A DNA stretch of 17,597 bases from Thermoplasmata archaeon (GCA_021792045.1 JAJYVJ010000023.1:1-17597), one strand, 5' to 3'; positions 7,016 to 13,226 are shown, counted from the stretch's first letter. Made by a program: numbers and translations. Notes: a model not told the origin generated them from the sequence alone.

Positions 7016-7318
7016 ATGGAAATTAAAGTGTCTATAGTACTAGGCACAAACGAGCTTCTGCTGAGAGGTTGGGCGGACTCCCTCTTCACTGAGCTAGAAA
7101 AATCAAGGCAGAAAGAGATCGTTTTGGACTTTTCAGAAATTAGCTTCATCAGCAGATCGTTTGCGCACGAGTACTTGATGCAGAAGAAATCATTCAAGAA
7201 GACTCTAAAGGAAATTAACTTGAATGAATCGGTATCTCGAATGATGTCTATAGCGTTCAGGGGCAAACAAAAGACTAATTCTAAGAAGAATCAACCAATT
7301 GCGGTATTTAATCTCTAA
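7016..7318 (+). CDS. STAS-like protein (DUF4325 type)
   Basis: This 100-residue protein contains KEIVLDFSEISFISRSFAHE (residues 33-52), the strand and following helix typical of the STAS-like DUF4325 domain: a hydrophobic strand ending in Asp-Phe, then a Ser-rich turn where the regulatory phosphoserine of anti-sigma antagonists would lie. The remainder is a charged helix and a Lys-rich tail. DUF4325 proteins are usually encoded beside GHKL ATPases, exactly as here, and the pair is thought to form a kinase/antagonist-like switch. The start ATG has no Shine-Dalgarno but has a TATA-like box at leaderless spacing. Immediately after the stop lies the first copy of the AACGCAAAAAGGGG hairpin repeat. 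Confidence 0.85.
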   Translation: MEIKVSIVLGTNELLLRGWADSLFTELEKSRQKEIVLDFSEISFISRSFAHEYLMQKKSFKKTLKEINLNESVSRMMSIAFRGKQKTNSKKNQPIAVFNL

Positions 7319-7365
7319 AACGCAAAAAGGGGAACGCCAAATATTCTGATCTAGCGCTCCCCTTT
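7318..7365 (-). terminator. Hairpin repeat copy 1 (AACGCAAAAAGGGG family), terminator-like
   Basis: The arms AAAGGGGAACGC (7326-7337) and GCGCTCCCCTTT (7354-7365) pair over 12 positions with one wobble. On the minus strand the stem runs into a T-rich TTGCGTTTT tail. It starts directly behind the stop of the plus-strand DUF4325 gene and so may act between convergent transcripts. Confidence 0.6.
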
Positions 7366-7395
7366 GATTCAATCTTCTCATATTTAAACAATGAT

Positions 7396-7408
7396 GGAAC
7401 TATGTTCC
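7396..7408. other. Short palindrome GGAACTATGTTCC between two terminator hairpins
   Basis: A perfect 5+3+5 inverted repeat lies in the 81-base stretch between hairpin copies 1 and 2. The stretch contains no credible gene; the longest minus-strand reading frame starting with ATG there is six codons. Confidence 0.35.
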
Positions 7409-7446
7409 AATAGTCTCTACATTTCTTCCATGCCCATTCACATCCG

Positions 7447-7486
7447 AAACGCAAAAAGGGGAAGCCCGCCATTGCGAACTTCCCCT
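7447..7486 (-). terminator. Hairpin repeat copy 2, terminator of the long minus-strand array
   Basis: On the minus strand AGGGGAAG (7486-7479) pairs with CTTCCCCT (7464-7457), followed by TTTTGCGTTT. The hairpin lies six bases after the stop of the last gene of the array (7493). That is the arrangement of an intrinsic terminator with a U-rich tail. The loop carries TTCGCA, which could alternatively pair with the TGCG of the tail. Confidence 0.75.
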
Positions 7487-7492
7487 CATATT

Positions 7493-7696
7493 TTATGGAA
7501 GGATGATACCCGATTTCCTTGCAAGATCACTCAACTTGTTATACAGGTCTTCAAGGGCGATATGAATAAGATTCGCATCCGTGAACCTCCCCTCGTCACC
7601 TTCTTCGTATTTGTATCCAAAATCCTTGCTCGTGATAATCTTGTTGATAGTATCCACCAAGGATGCCGTATCATCTTCCAAAATCACTGTTCTCAT
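7493..7696 (-). CDS. Small unknown acidic protein, last gene of the array
   Basis: This 67-residue protein is not recognised. It is acidic and largely helical (ASLVDTINKIITSKDFGYKY, then ANLIHIALEDLYNKLSDLAR), starts with a short strand MRTVILEDD, and has no Cys, membrane segment or signal peptide. It is preceded by the intercistronic hairpin/Shine-Dalgarno element at 7705-7728, which supports both the reading frame and the ATG at 7696, and it is followed by a terminator hairpin. It may be a small protein-protein interaction module; nothing more can be supported. Confidence 0.8.
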   Translation of the reverse strand: MRTVILEDDTASLVDTINKIITSKDFGYKYEEGDEGRFTDANLIHIALEDLYNKLSDLARKSGIILP

Positions 7697-7704
7697 CTTT
7701 CTGT

Positions 7705-7728
7705 CTCCTGCCTTCCGGCGATATAAAA
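7705..7728 (-). promoter_or_regulatory. Intercistronic element: TTTTATAT, hairpin GCC-GGAA-GGC, AGGAG
   Basis: The hairpin at 7710-7719 has a GNRA loop (GGAA) and abuts the Shine-Dalgarno AGGAG (7705-7709) of the gene starting at 7696. This is a loop variant of the common GAAA form. Confidence 0.8.
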
Positions 7729-7737
7729 TTTAACATG

Positions 7738-8625
7738 TCAGCCGAATACGTCCGGAACCCATCTTCTGCCTGCACCAAGAAGGACCAGCCGCATGTCGTT
7801 GAGCTTGTTCACGATCTCATCCGAAGTTTTCCGGATCTCCTGTGGAACGTCAACCTTCGGCATGTATCCTATCTTTGTCACGTATCCGTTCTCGGGCGTA
7901 TTCAATAGCTGATTCACATGTTCCTCAAATAAATATTTCAATTCTGTAAGGTGATTCTGGAACCACCTTCTCTTTTTAAGCTCGGGCATGTTTCTTAAAC
8001 CATCAGCCCTTGCAATCATGTCGTTATAGTATTCCTCGATCTTCTCGTCCTCAAACCCGGCAAGGTCGTATCCTAACCAGTAGAGGGCAGATCGCAGGTA
8101 TATGTATCTGTTTCTCAGTTCTTCAAGCATCCACATGGCTTCATTGCCCTGTGGCCTCGGTCCAGGCATCAAACTGTCATGTTCGAGCCGGACCGTTGTC
8201 AATACGTTCCTGAAAAATTCATCTTCAGGAACCTGCTGTTGTGGTGAGAAATCGTGGAAACTGTCTCCGGTAAATATCTTCAATTTGCCGAATATTTCCC
8301 TCACCACGTAATTTGTTCTTCTGTCATTGCTTGTTGTTATCAATCCATAACCGAGCAGATCTTCGAAGCAGACAGGAACCTTCGCCCTTGGTATGAAAGG
8401 CATGTTCTTGCACCATGCCCTCACGTAATATTCCCTCTCGAAAAACTCCCCATCGACCCGTTCAACCTCCCTGATTGTTTCGTAAGTCACGTATGTGCTT
8501 ACCGGATCGGGAATCTGCTTTCCGTAAACGTATGGTTCCCAGTATTCTGCTATATGGGCGTCGTATATGCTTCCGCCCATTGTCAGTTCTACTCGGTCTA
8601 TCTTTATTTCAACCAACCTTCTCAC
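7738..8625 (-). CDS. Unknown 295-residue protein
   Basis: No family is recognised. The N-terminal half (residues 1-130) is rich in Tyr, Glu and beta-prone stretches (VELTMGGSIYDAHIAEYWEP, YETIREVERVDGEFFEREYY). The C-terminal half is helical (AMWMLEELRNRYIYLRSALY at about 164-183, then RRWFQNHLTELKYLFEEHVN at about 225-244). No transmembrane helices, cysteine clusters or nucleotide-binding loops are seen. The start is a GTG at 8625 with GGAGG four bases upstream, next to the hairpin element at 8630-8653. It directly follows the PCNA-1 gene, so co-expression with the replication clamp is likely. A virion or replication-associated role would be speculation. Confidence 0.85.
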   Translation of the reverse strand: MRRLVEIKIDRVELTMGGSIYDAHIAEYWEPYVYGKQIPDPVSTYVTYETIREVERVDGEFFEREYYVRAWCKNMPFIPRAKVPVCFEDLLGYGLITTSNDRRTNYVVREIFGKLKIFTGDSFHDFSPQQQVPEDEFFRNVLTTVRLEHDSLMPGPRPQGNEAMWMLEELRNRYIYLRSALYWLGYDLAGFEDEKIEEYYNDMIARADGLRNMPELKKRRWFQNHLTELKYLFEEHVNQLLNTPENGYVTKIGYMPKVDVPQEIRKTSDEIVNKLNDMRLVLLGAGRRWVPDVFG

Positions 8626-8629
8626 TTTT

Positions 8630-8653
8630 CCTCCGCCTTTCGGCTAAATAAAA
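8630..8653 (-). promoter_or_regulatory. Intercistronic element: TTTTATTT, hairpin GCC-GAAA-GGC, GGAGG
   Basis: This is the consensus form, with the hairpin at 8635-8644 and GGAGG at 8630-8634, leading to the GTG at 8625. It sits in one of the longer gaps (59 bases after the PCNA-1 stop). Confidence 0.85.
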
Positions 8654-8684
8654 TTATAATTAATGTATTAAGTTTCTCGCTCCA

Positions 8685-9707
8685 TCACTCTGCGCGTGGA
8701 GCCAATAAAAATATTATGTTTGTCAATCCTTGATTTCCGGCATACCTGACGGTTGCCGGATAGTCGCTTTTCATTTCGATTTTAAGTTCCTCATCCTTCT
8801 TGATATCCTTCAAGAAGTTTATGAAGTATTCCTGGGGATATATCGCCGATACAATGTCCGGACCGTAGATCCTGAATTCCTTCATCATGTCATTTGCTAT
8901 CTCTGTCTTCGCTTCAGTCGATTCAGATGCAGCCTTCAATATAATGGATCGCACTATAGGATCCATTGTAATCCTGAAGGCATCTGATACGTTTTTAGCA
9001 TTTCCAAAAAAATCCTTCAGATATCCAGCATTTATGACGAAATAATCATTCGCCTTTATGTCTGGAATCTTGGGTACTTTCACGGTGTCCGGGTCGAGAA
9101 GCGGCAACGTCATTGAACTCACGCCGTTGCTTACGGTGTAGGTTCCCTCTTTCTTGTTGTTCCACTCAAACGTCACGGTGTCCTTTGGGTTCAGCTTCAG
9201 GTCTATTATCCTTTCTACGTCCAATGCGTATTCTGCATCTTCGTCAAAATACCACTCTAAGAATTCGCCCCTGCTCATGGTCACGTCAATCATGGCCACG
9301 TGCGCCGGGTCCATTACTCTTGTGTGCAGTCCGTTTGAGTCTATTCCGAATTTAGCCTCACCCTCAAATCTATTCAGGGTTTGCAATACGGGTTTCAGGT
9401 AACCATACTCCACAATGAATCTCCCTTTCACGGTGTCCTTTCTTTTGGCTATCTCATTCTTTGACTCCTGGGCGACCGGTGCCGGTTTCTGGCTCTTTGC
9501 CAGTCCCTCGGCTTCCTTTATCGCCCTTCTCTTCGCTGCACCAACAAGAAGTCCCGGCTGATCGTATTCGTCTACTGTGGCATTCCTTGGCTCATTGTTT
9601 TCGCTCTGTGCCTGAACATCCACCTGTTCCGTCTTCTGTATCGCTGCCTTTGTTTCCTCTACTCTCTCCGAATCCGTGGTTTTACCCACTTCTTCTGTTT
9701 TTTCCAT
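8685..9707 (-). CDS. PCNA-type DNA sliding clamp with long N-terminal extension (clamp 1)
   Basis: The protein has 340 residues; archaeal PCNA is usually about 245-250. The clamp core begins near residue 95. It contains FGIDSNGLHTRVMDPAHVAM (120-139), the conserved PCNA loop for which family members have GL-x-xR-xxDPAHV-like sequences. Later features are an interdomain stretch LPLLDPDTVKVPKIPDI, the second-domain EYFINFLKDI and DYPATVRY strand pair, and a C-terminal LLAPRAE (family form 'LAPRIE'). Sliding clamps encircle DNA and tether polymerase and other replication factors. Residues 1-94 are a charged, probably disordered tail rich in Glu, Lys, Gln and Thr, which is not normal for the family. 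A second, divergent clamp lies at 16666-17490. Its leader hairpin is longer than the standard one. Confidence 0.93.
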   Translation of the reverse strand: MEKTEEVGKTTDSERVEETKAAIQKTEQVDVQAQSENNEPRNATVDEYDQPGLLVGAAKRRAIKEAEGLAKSQKPAPVAQESKNEIAKRKDTVKGRFIVEYGYLKPVLQTLNRFEGEAKFGIDSNGLHTRVMDPAHVAMIDVTMSRGEFLEWYFDEDAEYALDVERIIDLKLNPKDTVTFEWNNKKEGTYTVSNGVSSMTLPLLDPDTVKVPKIPDIKANDYFVINAGYLKDFFGNAKNVSDAFRITMDPIVRSIILKAASESTEAKTEIANDMMKEFRIYGPDIVSAIYPQEYFINFLKDIKKDEELKIEMKSDYPATVRYAGNQGLTNIIFLLAPRAE

Positions 9708-9717
9708 TTCTTGTTTT

Positions 9718-9749
9718 CTCCCCCTGTCTTCAAACAGGGCAAAATAAAA
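9718..9749 (-). promoter_or_regulatory. Variant intercistronic element before PCNA-1: stem CCCTGT/ACAGGG
   Basis: TTTTATTTT is followed by G, then a six-base-pair stem (9734-9739 with 9722-9727) around the loop TTGAAG. The Shine-Dalgarno GGAG (9718-9721) abuts the stem. Position and layout match the other elements, but the stem and loop sequences are different. Confidence 0.8.
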
Positions 9750-9759
9750 TTATAAGGGA

Positions 9760-10533
9760 TTAGTCGTCTTCCATGAAAAGTGCATATTGTTCATCGAGTG
9801 CGATATAATAATGACCATTTCCGCAGTTGCGGAACTCTTCAGCGTAAGATGCTCGATTCTTACTGGGATCATAGTCAAAACTCACATCATACGATGTGTA
9901 TGCCCTAGCTCTGTATGGTTGCTTGTTCTTCATTGCATCTGCGATTTCTCTGAAAATAATTTCGTTTCGTGACCCGTAATTCATCTTCTTGATCTTGATC
10001 ACCTTATGGCCAAACGGTTCCCATAGGAGGCTCGTTTTGGCCCAAACTTCTCCCTTATCATTAGCATCCACAAGTCTCGGGTCAATCTGCCTTATCCTTT
10101 CGGCATTTACGGACTTGTTTCTATAGTAATCACAACCCTCGTTGTCAACCCAATATTGGTCGCATGCCTTCATGAGTTTGTCGAAGCCAATATCAAGAAC
10201 GGTTATCGCATCCTGCTTTACTTCAGGCCATAAACCACTCTTACCGAGTTTGTCTATTATCTTCCTGACCTGTTTTTCCCAAGCAGCCTTTTCATCTTCA
10301 GGCTTCTTGCTTATGTCTATTACATCCACGTATTCCTGGTAATCTATAGCATAGCCGAAGGATCTCTTTCCCTTCGGAATCTCTATGAAATCACCGCTGC
10401 TTCCCAACGCTATTCTTTTCTTTACCTTCTCGCCATTCTTCTTTACGAATAGCACTTCTCTCCTAAACTTCTCTCCCATTATCTCTTTCAATTTCTCTTT
10501 TAGATCCATTGAAGGATCAAGTTGTTGTTCCAT
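9760..10533 (-). CDS. Unknown 257-residue protein
   Basis: No family is recognised. It starts with a charged helix (DLKEKLKEIMGEKFRREVLF, residues 10-29), followed by a basic strand-turn (KKNGEKVKKRIALGSSG). The middle is alpha/beta and rich in Trp, Asp and Lys (KAAWEKQVRKIIDKLGKSGL; DQYWVDNEGCDYYRNKSV). The C-terminal third is rich in Tyr (YRARAYTSYDVSFDYDP) and ends in acidic EDD. It has few cysteines, no membrane segments and no nucleotide-binding loop. It is the gene immediately before PCNA-1 in the same transcript and could be a replication accessory protein, but that rests on position only. Confidence 0.85.
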   Translation of the reverse strand: MEQQLDPSMDLKEKLKEIMGEKFRREVLFVKKNGEKVKKRIALGSSGDFIEIPKGKRSFGYAIDYQEYVDVIDISKKPEDEKAAWEKQVRKIIDKLGKSGLWPEVKQDAITVLDIGFDKLMKACDQYWVDNEGCDYYRNKSVNAERIRQIDPRLVDANDKGEVWAKTSLLWEPFGHKVIKIKKMNYGSRNEIIFREIADAMKNKQPYRARAYTSYDVSFDYDPSKNRASYAEEFRNCGNGHYYIALDEQYALFMEDD

Positions 10534-10543
10534 TTTTCACTCT

Positions 10544-10567
10544 CTCCTGCCTCCCGGCAAAATAAAA
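10544..10567 (-). promoter_or_regulatory. Intercistronic element: TTTTATTTT, hairpin GCC-GGGA-GGC, AGGAG
   Basis: The hairpin at 10549-10558 has the GNRA loop GGGA and abuts AGGAG (10544-10548). The TGA stop of the upstream gene touches the T-rich tract. Confidence 0.8.
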
Positions 10568-10855
10568 TCATTTTTTTGGTTTCGTGATGAATATGTAGCA
10601 CATTTCCTTATGCGGATGCTCCCCAAAATCCTGTACCCATCCAGAAAAATAAACCTCGTTCCCCGTGCCATCATTATTTATGGTGGTCCTCGAGTCACAT
10701 GCATTTCCGGATTGATATTTCTCAAGAACATGAAAATCATCCATCAATTTCTTGAATTCCTCGCTTTCATCATCCATCCTGCCCCAAACGAAAGACTCAC
10801 CGCCTTCCACGTCTCGCGTGGAACTAAAGTGAATCTCTCTAATTTTCACTTCCAT
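10568..10855 (-). CDS. Small unknown protein
   Basis: This 95-residue protein is not recognised. The order of predicted structure is a strand (MEVKIREIHFSS), an acidic loop, a helix (DESEEFKKLMDDFHVLEKYQ), and a final strand pair (EVYFSGWVQDF ... MCYIFITKPKK). This compact alpha/beta layout suggests a small folded domain. No metal-binding or catalytic motif stands out; Cys and His are scattered. The AGGAG next to a GCTC-GAGA-GAGC hairpin at 10864-10889 fixes the ATG at 10855. Confidence 0.8.
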   Translation of the reverse strand: MEVKIREIHFSSTRDVEGGESFVWGRMDDESEEFKKLMDDFHVLEKYQSGNACDSRTTINNDGTGNEVYFSGWVQDFGEHPHKEMCYIFITKPKK

Positions 10856-10863
10856 TTTTTAGT

Positions 10864-10889
10864 CTCCTGCTCTCTCGAGCTAAATAAAA
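10864..10889 (-). promoter_or_regulatory. Intercistronic element: TTTTATTT, hairpin GCTC-GAGA-GAGC, AGGAG
   Basis: The four-base-pair stem (10869-10880) has a different sequence from the common GCC stem but keeps a GNRA loop (GAGA), the T-rich tract before it and the abutting AGGAG. Confidence 0.85.
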
Positions 10890-10909
10890 TTATTCAAGTC
10901 GTCAGGGAC

Positions 10910-11200
10910 TTAACCTTCCCGGTCAGGATTGTTTGTTATGCAATCGATAAGACGTCTTGGAGCCTTGCTGTATTGTTTCAAATGGCCTATCGCTGTATCA
11001 AGCGCCTTAAGCGCACGACGGACAGGCACACCATTCACCAAGACTTCATAGTAATCCATCGTATCAACGATTGACACATAATCCAGATCCGGCTTGTCCA
11101 AAACACCCCTCACGAAATTGACCATGTCCTCTTCCACACTCTTTGAGTATAGAATCAGGTACTTTGCTGTCTCTTTTTCTTCCTTATCCAAGTTTCTCAC
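10910..11200 (-). CDS. Small unknown protein, GTG start
   Basis: This 96-residue protein is not recognised. It starts with a charged helix (DKEEKETAKYLILYSKSVEE). A central beta-like part follows (DYVSIVDTMDYYEVLVNGVP), then a helix with basic residues (RRALKALDTAIGHLKQYSKA), and it ends in RRLIDCITNNPDREG. The central strand-NG-strand and following helix suggest a small alpha/beta fold. The GTG at 11200 is preceded by GGAGG with standard spacing beside a consensus hairpin element. The nearby ATG overlapping the Shine-Dalgarno gives an immediate stop, so GTG is the start. Confidence 0.75.
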   Translation of the reverse strand: MRNLDKEEKETAKYLILYSKSVEEDMVNFVRGVLDKPDLDYVSIVDTMDYYEVLVNGVPVRRALKALDTAIGHLKQYSKAPRRLIDCITNNPDREG

Positions 11201-11206
11201 TTCATC

Positions 11207-11230
11207 CCTCCGCCTTTCGGCTAAACAAAA
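11207..11230 (-). promoter_or_regulatory. Intercistronic element: TTTTGTTT, hairpin GCC-GAAA-GGC, GGAGG
   Basis: Consensus hairpin at 11212-11221 and GGAGG at 11207-11211. The T-rich tract has one substitution (TTTTGTTT). Confidence 0.8.
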
Positions 11231-11255
11231 TTATAATTAGAATTAGATTATGTTT

Positions 11256-11501
11256 TTACAAATTGTTTTTACAAACGGTTTCATGATCCCAATCGCCCAG
11301 GACACATGGAGCAACCGAGTCAAAGAGCCTCATCAGTTTCCGCCTCACTGCTTTGGGAAGTCGATCCCATTGCAGTGTCGATAGGGGTTCACCATACCGG
11401 TTATCCCTATTCTCTGAAACGGCTTCTAACGATCCTCTTTTCTCATCTTCATAACAGTTGTTCCAATCATCCCTGCATTGTCTTTCACTATGCCTGTTCA
11501 T
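11256..11501 (-). CDS. Small unknown protein
   Basis: This 81-residue protein is not recognised. It is polar and charged throughout its first half (MNRHSERQCRDDWNNCYEDE, residues 1-20), with a more ordered C-terminal helix (LQWDRLPKAVRRKLMRLFDS). Four cysteines (residues 9, 16, 66 and 77) are scattered and do not form a clear zinc motif. The ATG at 11501 has GGAG beside a consensus hairpin whose upstream T-rich tract has degenerated (TTTCAATGT). The short, low-complexity start makes this one of the less certain genes, but the leader element supports it. Confidence 0.65.
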   Translation of the reverse strand: MNRHSERQCRDDWNNCYEDEKRGSLEAVSENRDNRYGEPLSTLQWDRLPKAVRRKLMRLFDSVAPCVLGDWDHETVCKNNL

Positions 11502-11510
11502 TCACTCATT

Positions 11511-11534
11511 CTCCGCCTTTCGGCTACATTGAAA
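11511..11534 (-). promoter_or_regulatory. Intercistronic element, degenerate T-tract, hairpin GCC-GAAA-GGC, GGAG
   Basis: The hairpin (11515-11524) is intact, while the usual TTTTATTT reads TTTCAATG. The hairpin is therefore retained where the tract has drifted. Confidence 0.75.
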
Positions 11535-11735
11535 TCATAGATCTGTAAAACGGTCGGCATTAGTTTTCTGCGCTTCCAACCAATCATCAGCTTTCACCCT
11601 TTCCTTCAGGTGCTTGTCCTCTGCATCTTTAAGTGCATGATAATAAGCTTTGAATGCGTCTTTGACTGCATCATCATACGCCTTGTCCGCCTCTTCCCTA
11701 AGTTTCCAATATTTCTCTAATATTTTCTCGTCCAT
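11535..11735 (-). CDS. Small unknown helical protein
   Basis: This 66-residue protein is almost entirely one or two charged helices (LEKYWKLREEADKAYDDAVK, then KAYYHALKDAEDKHLKERVK), with regular Ala/Tyr/Lys/Asp spacing typical of a coiled coil. The reading frame is open further upstream, but the hairpin element at 11745-11769, with AGGAGG nine bases before the codon, marks the ATG at 11735 as the start. No function is recognised; a small oligomerising or adaptor helix is possible. Confidence 0.75.
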   Translation of the reverse strand: MDEKILEKYWKLREEADKAYDDAVKDAFKAYYHALKDAEDKHLKERVKADDWLEAQKTNADRFTDL

Positions 11736-11744
11736 TCGTTTTAA

Positions 11745-11769
11745 CCTCCTGCCATTCGGCAATATAAAA
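11745..11769 (-). promoter_or_regulatory. Intercistronic element: TTTTATATT, hairpin TGCC-GAAT-GGCA, AGGAGG
   Basis: The hairpin at 11751-11760 has the loop GAAT, a one-base departure from GNRA. An extra T-A pair can close the stem. Confidence 0.75.
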
Positions 11770-11970
11770 TTAAATATTTTTAACGAAATCCTCAAACTCT
11801 TTTTCATACTGGTCAGTAAACGCCAGCAGGAAACCGATCGCTATCTCTCTCGATTTCATCAGGTTCCGGTCAATCTTCCTCACCTTATCCAAGAGCCTGT
11901 TGATCTCGGGTTTCAATTCTTTTTCATTCTTGCTAAACCATTCACCTTCAGGTGAAATACAGTCTAACAT
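11770..11970 (-). CDS. Small unknown helical protein
   Basis: This 66-residue protein is not recognised. A short N-terminal stretch (MLDCISPEGEWFSKNEKELK) is followed by charged amphipathic helices (EINRLLDKVRKIDRNLMKSR, then a hydrophobic IAIGFLLAF segment too short to be a certain membrane helix, and DQYEKEFEDFVKN). The open frame extends upstream through the leader element, but GGAGG at 11977-11981 identifies the ATG at 11970 as the start. Size and helical content resemble the next gene downstream, although no sequence similarity is evident. Confidence 0.75.
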   Translation of the reverse strand: MLDCISPEGEWFSKNEKELKPEINRLLDKVRKIDRNLMKSREIAIGFLLAFTDQYEKEFEDFVKNI

Positions 11971-11976
11971 TTTTTT

Positions 11977-11999
11977 CCTCCGCCTTTCGGCAACAAAAA
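11977..11999 (-). promoter_or_regulatory. Intercistronic element: TTTTTGTT, hairpin GCC-GAAA-GGC, GGAGG
   Basis: Consensus hairpin at 11982-11991. The TAA stop of the upstream gene (12002-12000) runs directly into the T-rich tract. Confidence 0.85.
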
Positions 12000-12368
12000 T
12001 TAAGAAGTCACGCACTCATGCAGATGCTCTGCTATTGTGTTGCTGATGAAATCCGCAACTTCATTGCATTCCATCGCCTCTATCTCAGCGTCCACAAACT
12101 GCATGCCTTCACTTTCGTATTTTTCAATGTTTTTCTTTAGCAGATCTCGCAGAGTGTCCACATCGTCGGCCGTATAATTTAATTCCATCTTTTCAGGATC
12201 GTATTCTTCTGGATTCCAACCCAAGGATTCCAGATATTCTCTCTTGTTGTACTCAAACTCCTCGGCCTCTCGCATGAACATGTCGCTTGCGAGATCCCCG
12301 TAAAATCTCCATCTCAATTCATTCATAGGTACATAAATTACGGAGAATCTACCATCTCGCTTGCGCAT
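12000..12368 (-). CDS. Small unknown acidic protein, overlapping start
   Basis: The protein is 122 residues from the ATG at 12368. A GTG at 12398 would add ten residues and an ATG at 12326 would remove fourteen; none has a clear Shine-Dalgarno. Reading from 12368, an N-terminal strand (FSVIYVPMNELRWRFYGD) is followed by acidic helices (EAEEFEYNKREYLESLGWNP, DDVDTLRDLLKKNIEKYESE) and a C-terminal helical EVADFISNTIAEHLHE. No motif is recognised. Its start overlaps the 3' end of the zinc-motif gene at 12338, one of the few junctions in the array without a hairpin, so translation is probably coupled to that gene. Confidence 0.7.
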   Translation of the reverse strand: MRKRDGRFSVIYVPMNELRWRFYGDLASDMFMREAEEFEYNKREYLESLGWNPEEYDPEKMELNYTADDVDTLRDLLKKNIEKYESEGMQFVDAEIEAMECNEVADFISNTIAEHLHECVTS

Positions 12369-12535
12369 CTCTTGCAGATGGGCGGTTTTAAAACCCACCT
12401 ATCCGCAAGTGGAATACGTTCGCTGTAGGCTATCTCTCCACTGTTAAGTAAATTTTGACATATTGGACATTTTGCATACCTTCCTGTTATGACAGGAACC
12501 AGTATGCTACCATTCTTAGTTTTAATCTCGTTCAT
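12338..12535 (-). CDS. Small CxxC-x(n)-CxxC zinc-ribbon-like protein
   Basis: This 65-residue protein has two cysteine pairs, KCPIC near residue 23 and ICKRC near residue 54, separated by about 28 residues. That is the usual layout of a four-cysteine zinc ribbon (CxxC...CxxC), often a nucleic-acid or protein-binding module. The chosen ATG (MNEIKTKNG, 12535) lies 13 bases after the preceding stop, with only a weak ribosome-binding site. An open frame continues upstream but overlaps the previous gene. It is followed by an overlapping gene. This three-gene stretch lacks the hairpin elements, unlike its surroundings. Confidence 0.7.
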   Translation of the reverse strand: MNEIKTKNGSILVPVITGRYAKCPICQNLLNSGEIAYSERIPLADRWVLKPPICKRCASEMVDSP

Positions 12536-12548
12536 GGCTACATAGTGG

Positions 12549-12797
12549 TCATTGAGTGACCACCAACTCTTCATAGAAATCATCGACCAACGAAGCCAAA
12601 TCGAAGGCTGCCACCGGCATAGGTAAATCCTCCCATGCAGATCCAATCCTGTCGGAAATCTCCCTGACAATCATGCTATCTTCAGGAATGTCAACCTGTT
12701 GCCTGGTCTTCAGGCATTCACTTACGAAACGCCTTTTGTCGGTGTCTTCTATCTTTTCATGGTTTTCAAGTTTTGTCATGAGGCTGTAATACCCCAT
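12549..12797 (-). CDS. Small unknown acidic protein
   Basis: This 82-residue protein is not recognised. It opens with MGYYSLMTKLENHEKIEDTD, then has a charged helix with one cysteine (RRFVSECLKTRQQ) and an acidic C-terminal helix (AAFDLASLVDDFYEELVV). It is hydrophilic with no membrane segment or metal site. An AGGAGG beside a consensus hairpin (12804-12828) precedes the ATG at 12797 at normal distance, giving good support for expression. Confidence 0.8.
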   Translation of the reverse strand: MGYYSLMTKLENHEKIEDTDKRRFVSECLKTRQQVDIPEDSMIVREISDRIGSAWEDLPMPVAAFDLASLVDDFYEELVVTQ

Positions 12798-12803
12798 AAA
12801 ATA

Positions 12804-12828
12804 CCTCCTGCCTTTCGGCTAAATAAAA
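12804..12828 (-). promoter_or_regulatory. Intercistronic element: TTTTATTT, hairpin GCC-GAAA-GGC, AGGAGG
   Basis: Consensus form with the hairpin at 12810-12819. The TAA stop of the upstream gene is fused to the tract (TAA-TTTTATTT). Confidence 0.88.
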
Positions 12829-13194
12829 TTATTTGTTCCTCAATCCGTCAGGATTCTCTTTCATGATCTCCTTGAGTTGTTCAAGAGCATCCTCGTAATG
12901 TCCGTATGCATCTACGCTGTCATAGCCTTCATCGCCTAGCATCCAGAATCCAGACCAAACGGTTTCCCGTTCATCTTCCGGCAATCTTTTACATGCCCGG
13001 CAGTCGCACACCGCATCATCATCCGGTTCCAATATAAGTCTCTCGATAAACTCCGACTCGAATTCTGAATCCTTTTCAGGATCGGGGTAAATACTCCACT
13101 GAACCCACATTCCGCGAGTTCCCAAGTCTTCTGTCCATTTTCCTATCGATTCATCTGCTATATCAAATAGCAGCATTCCGCCATATCTACTCAT
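12829..13194 (-). CDS. Small acidic protein with a Cys cluster
   Basis: The protein is 121 residues from the ATG at 13194. The frame is open upstream, but that part overlaps the hairpin element and the previous gene. An N-terminal strand (MSRYGGMLLFDIADESIGKW) leads into an aromatic/acidic region (VQWSIYPDPEKDSEFESEFI). A short Cys cluster CDCRACKR follows around residues 70-77. The C-terminal part is acidic (WMLGDEGYDSVDAYGHYEDA, then EQLKEIMKENPDG). Three cysteines in eight residues might bind a metal, but a fourth ligand is not obvious. No family is recognised. Confidence 0.8.
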   Translation of the reverse strand: MSRYGGMLLFDIADESIGKWTEDLGTRGMWVQWSIYPDPEKDSEFESEFIERLILEPDDDAVCDCRACKRLPEDERETVWSGFWMLGDEGYDSVDAYGHYEDALEQLKEIMKENPDGLRNK

Positions 13195-13202
13195 TTCTTT
13201 AT

Positions 13203-13226
13203 CTCCTGCCTTTCGGCTAAATAAAA
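13203..13226 (-). promoter_or_regulatory. Intercistronic element: TTTTATTT, hairpin GCC-GAAA-GGC, AGGAG
   Basis: Consensus form with the hairpin at 13208-13217. The upstream TAA stop is fused to the tract. It fixes the start of the downstream gene at 13194 rather than further upstream in the open frame. Confidence 0.88.

Noticed and set aside
7391..7726. 111-codon plus-strand open frame
   Set aside because: It covers the terminator hairpin and the whole of the minus-strand gene at 7493-7696 in antisense and continues through its leader element.
10385..11074. 229-codon plus-strand open frame
   Set aside because: It lies antisense to three minus-strand genes that have good starts and leader elements, crosses their intercistronic hairpins, and has a composition typical of a shadow frame.
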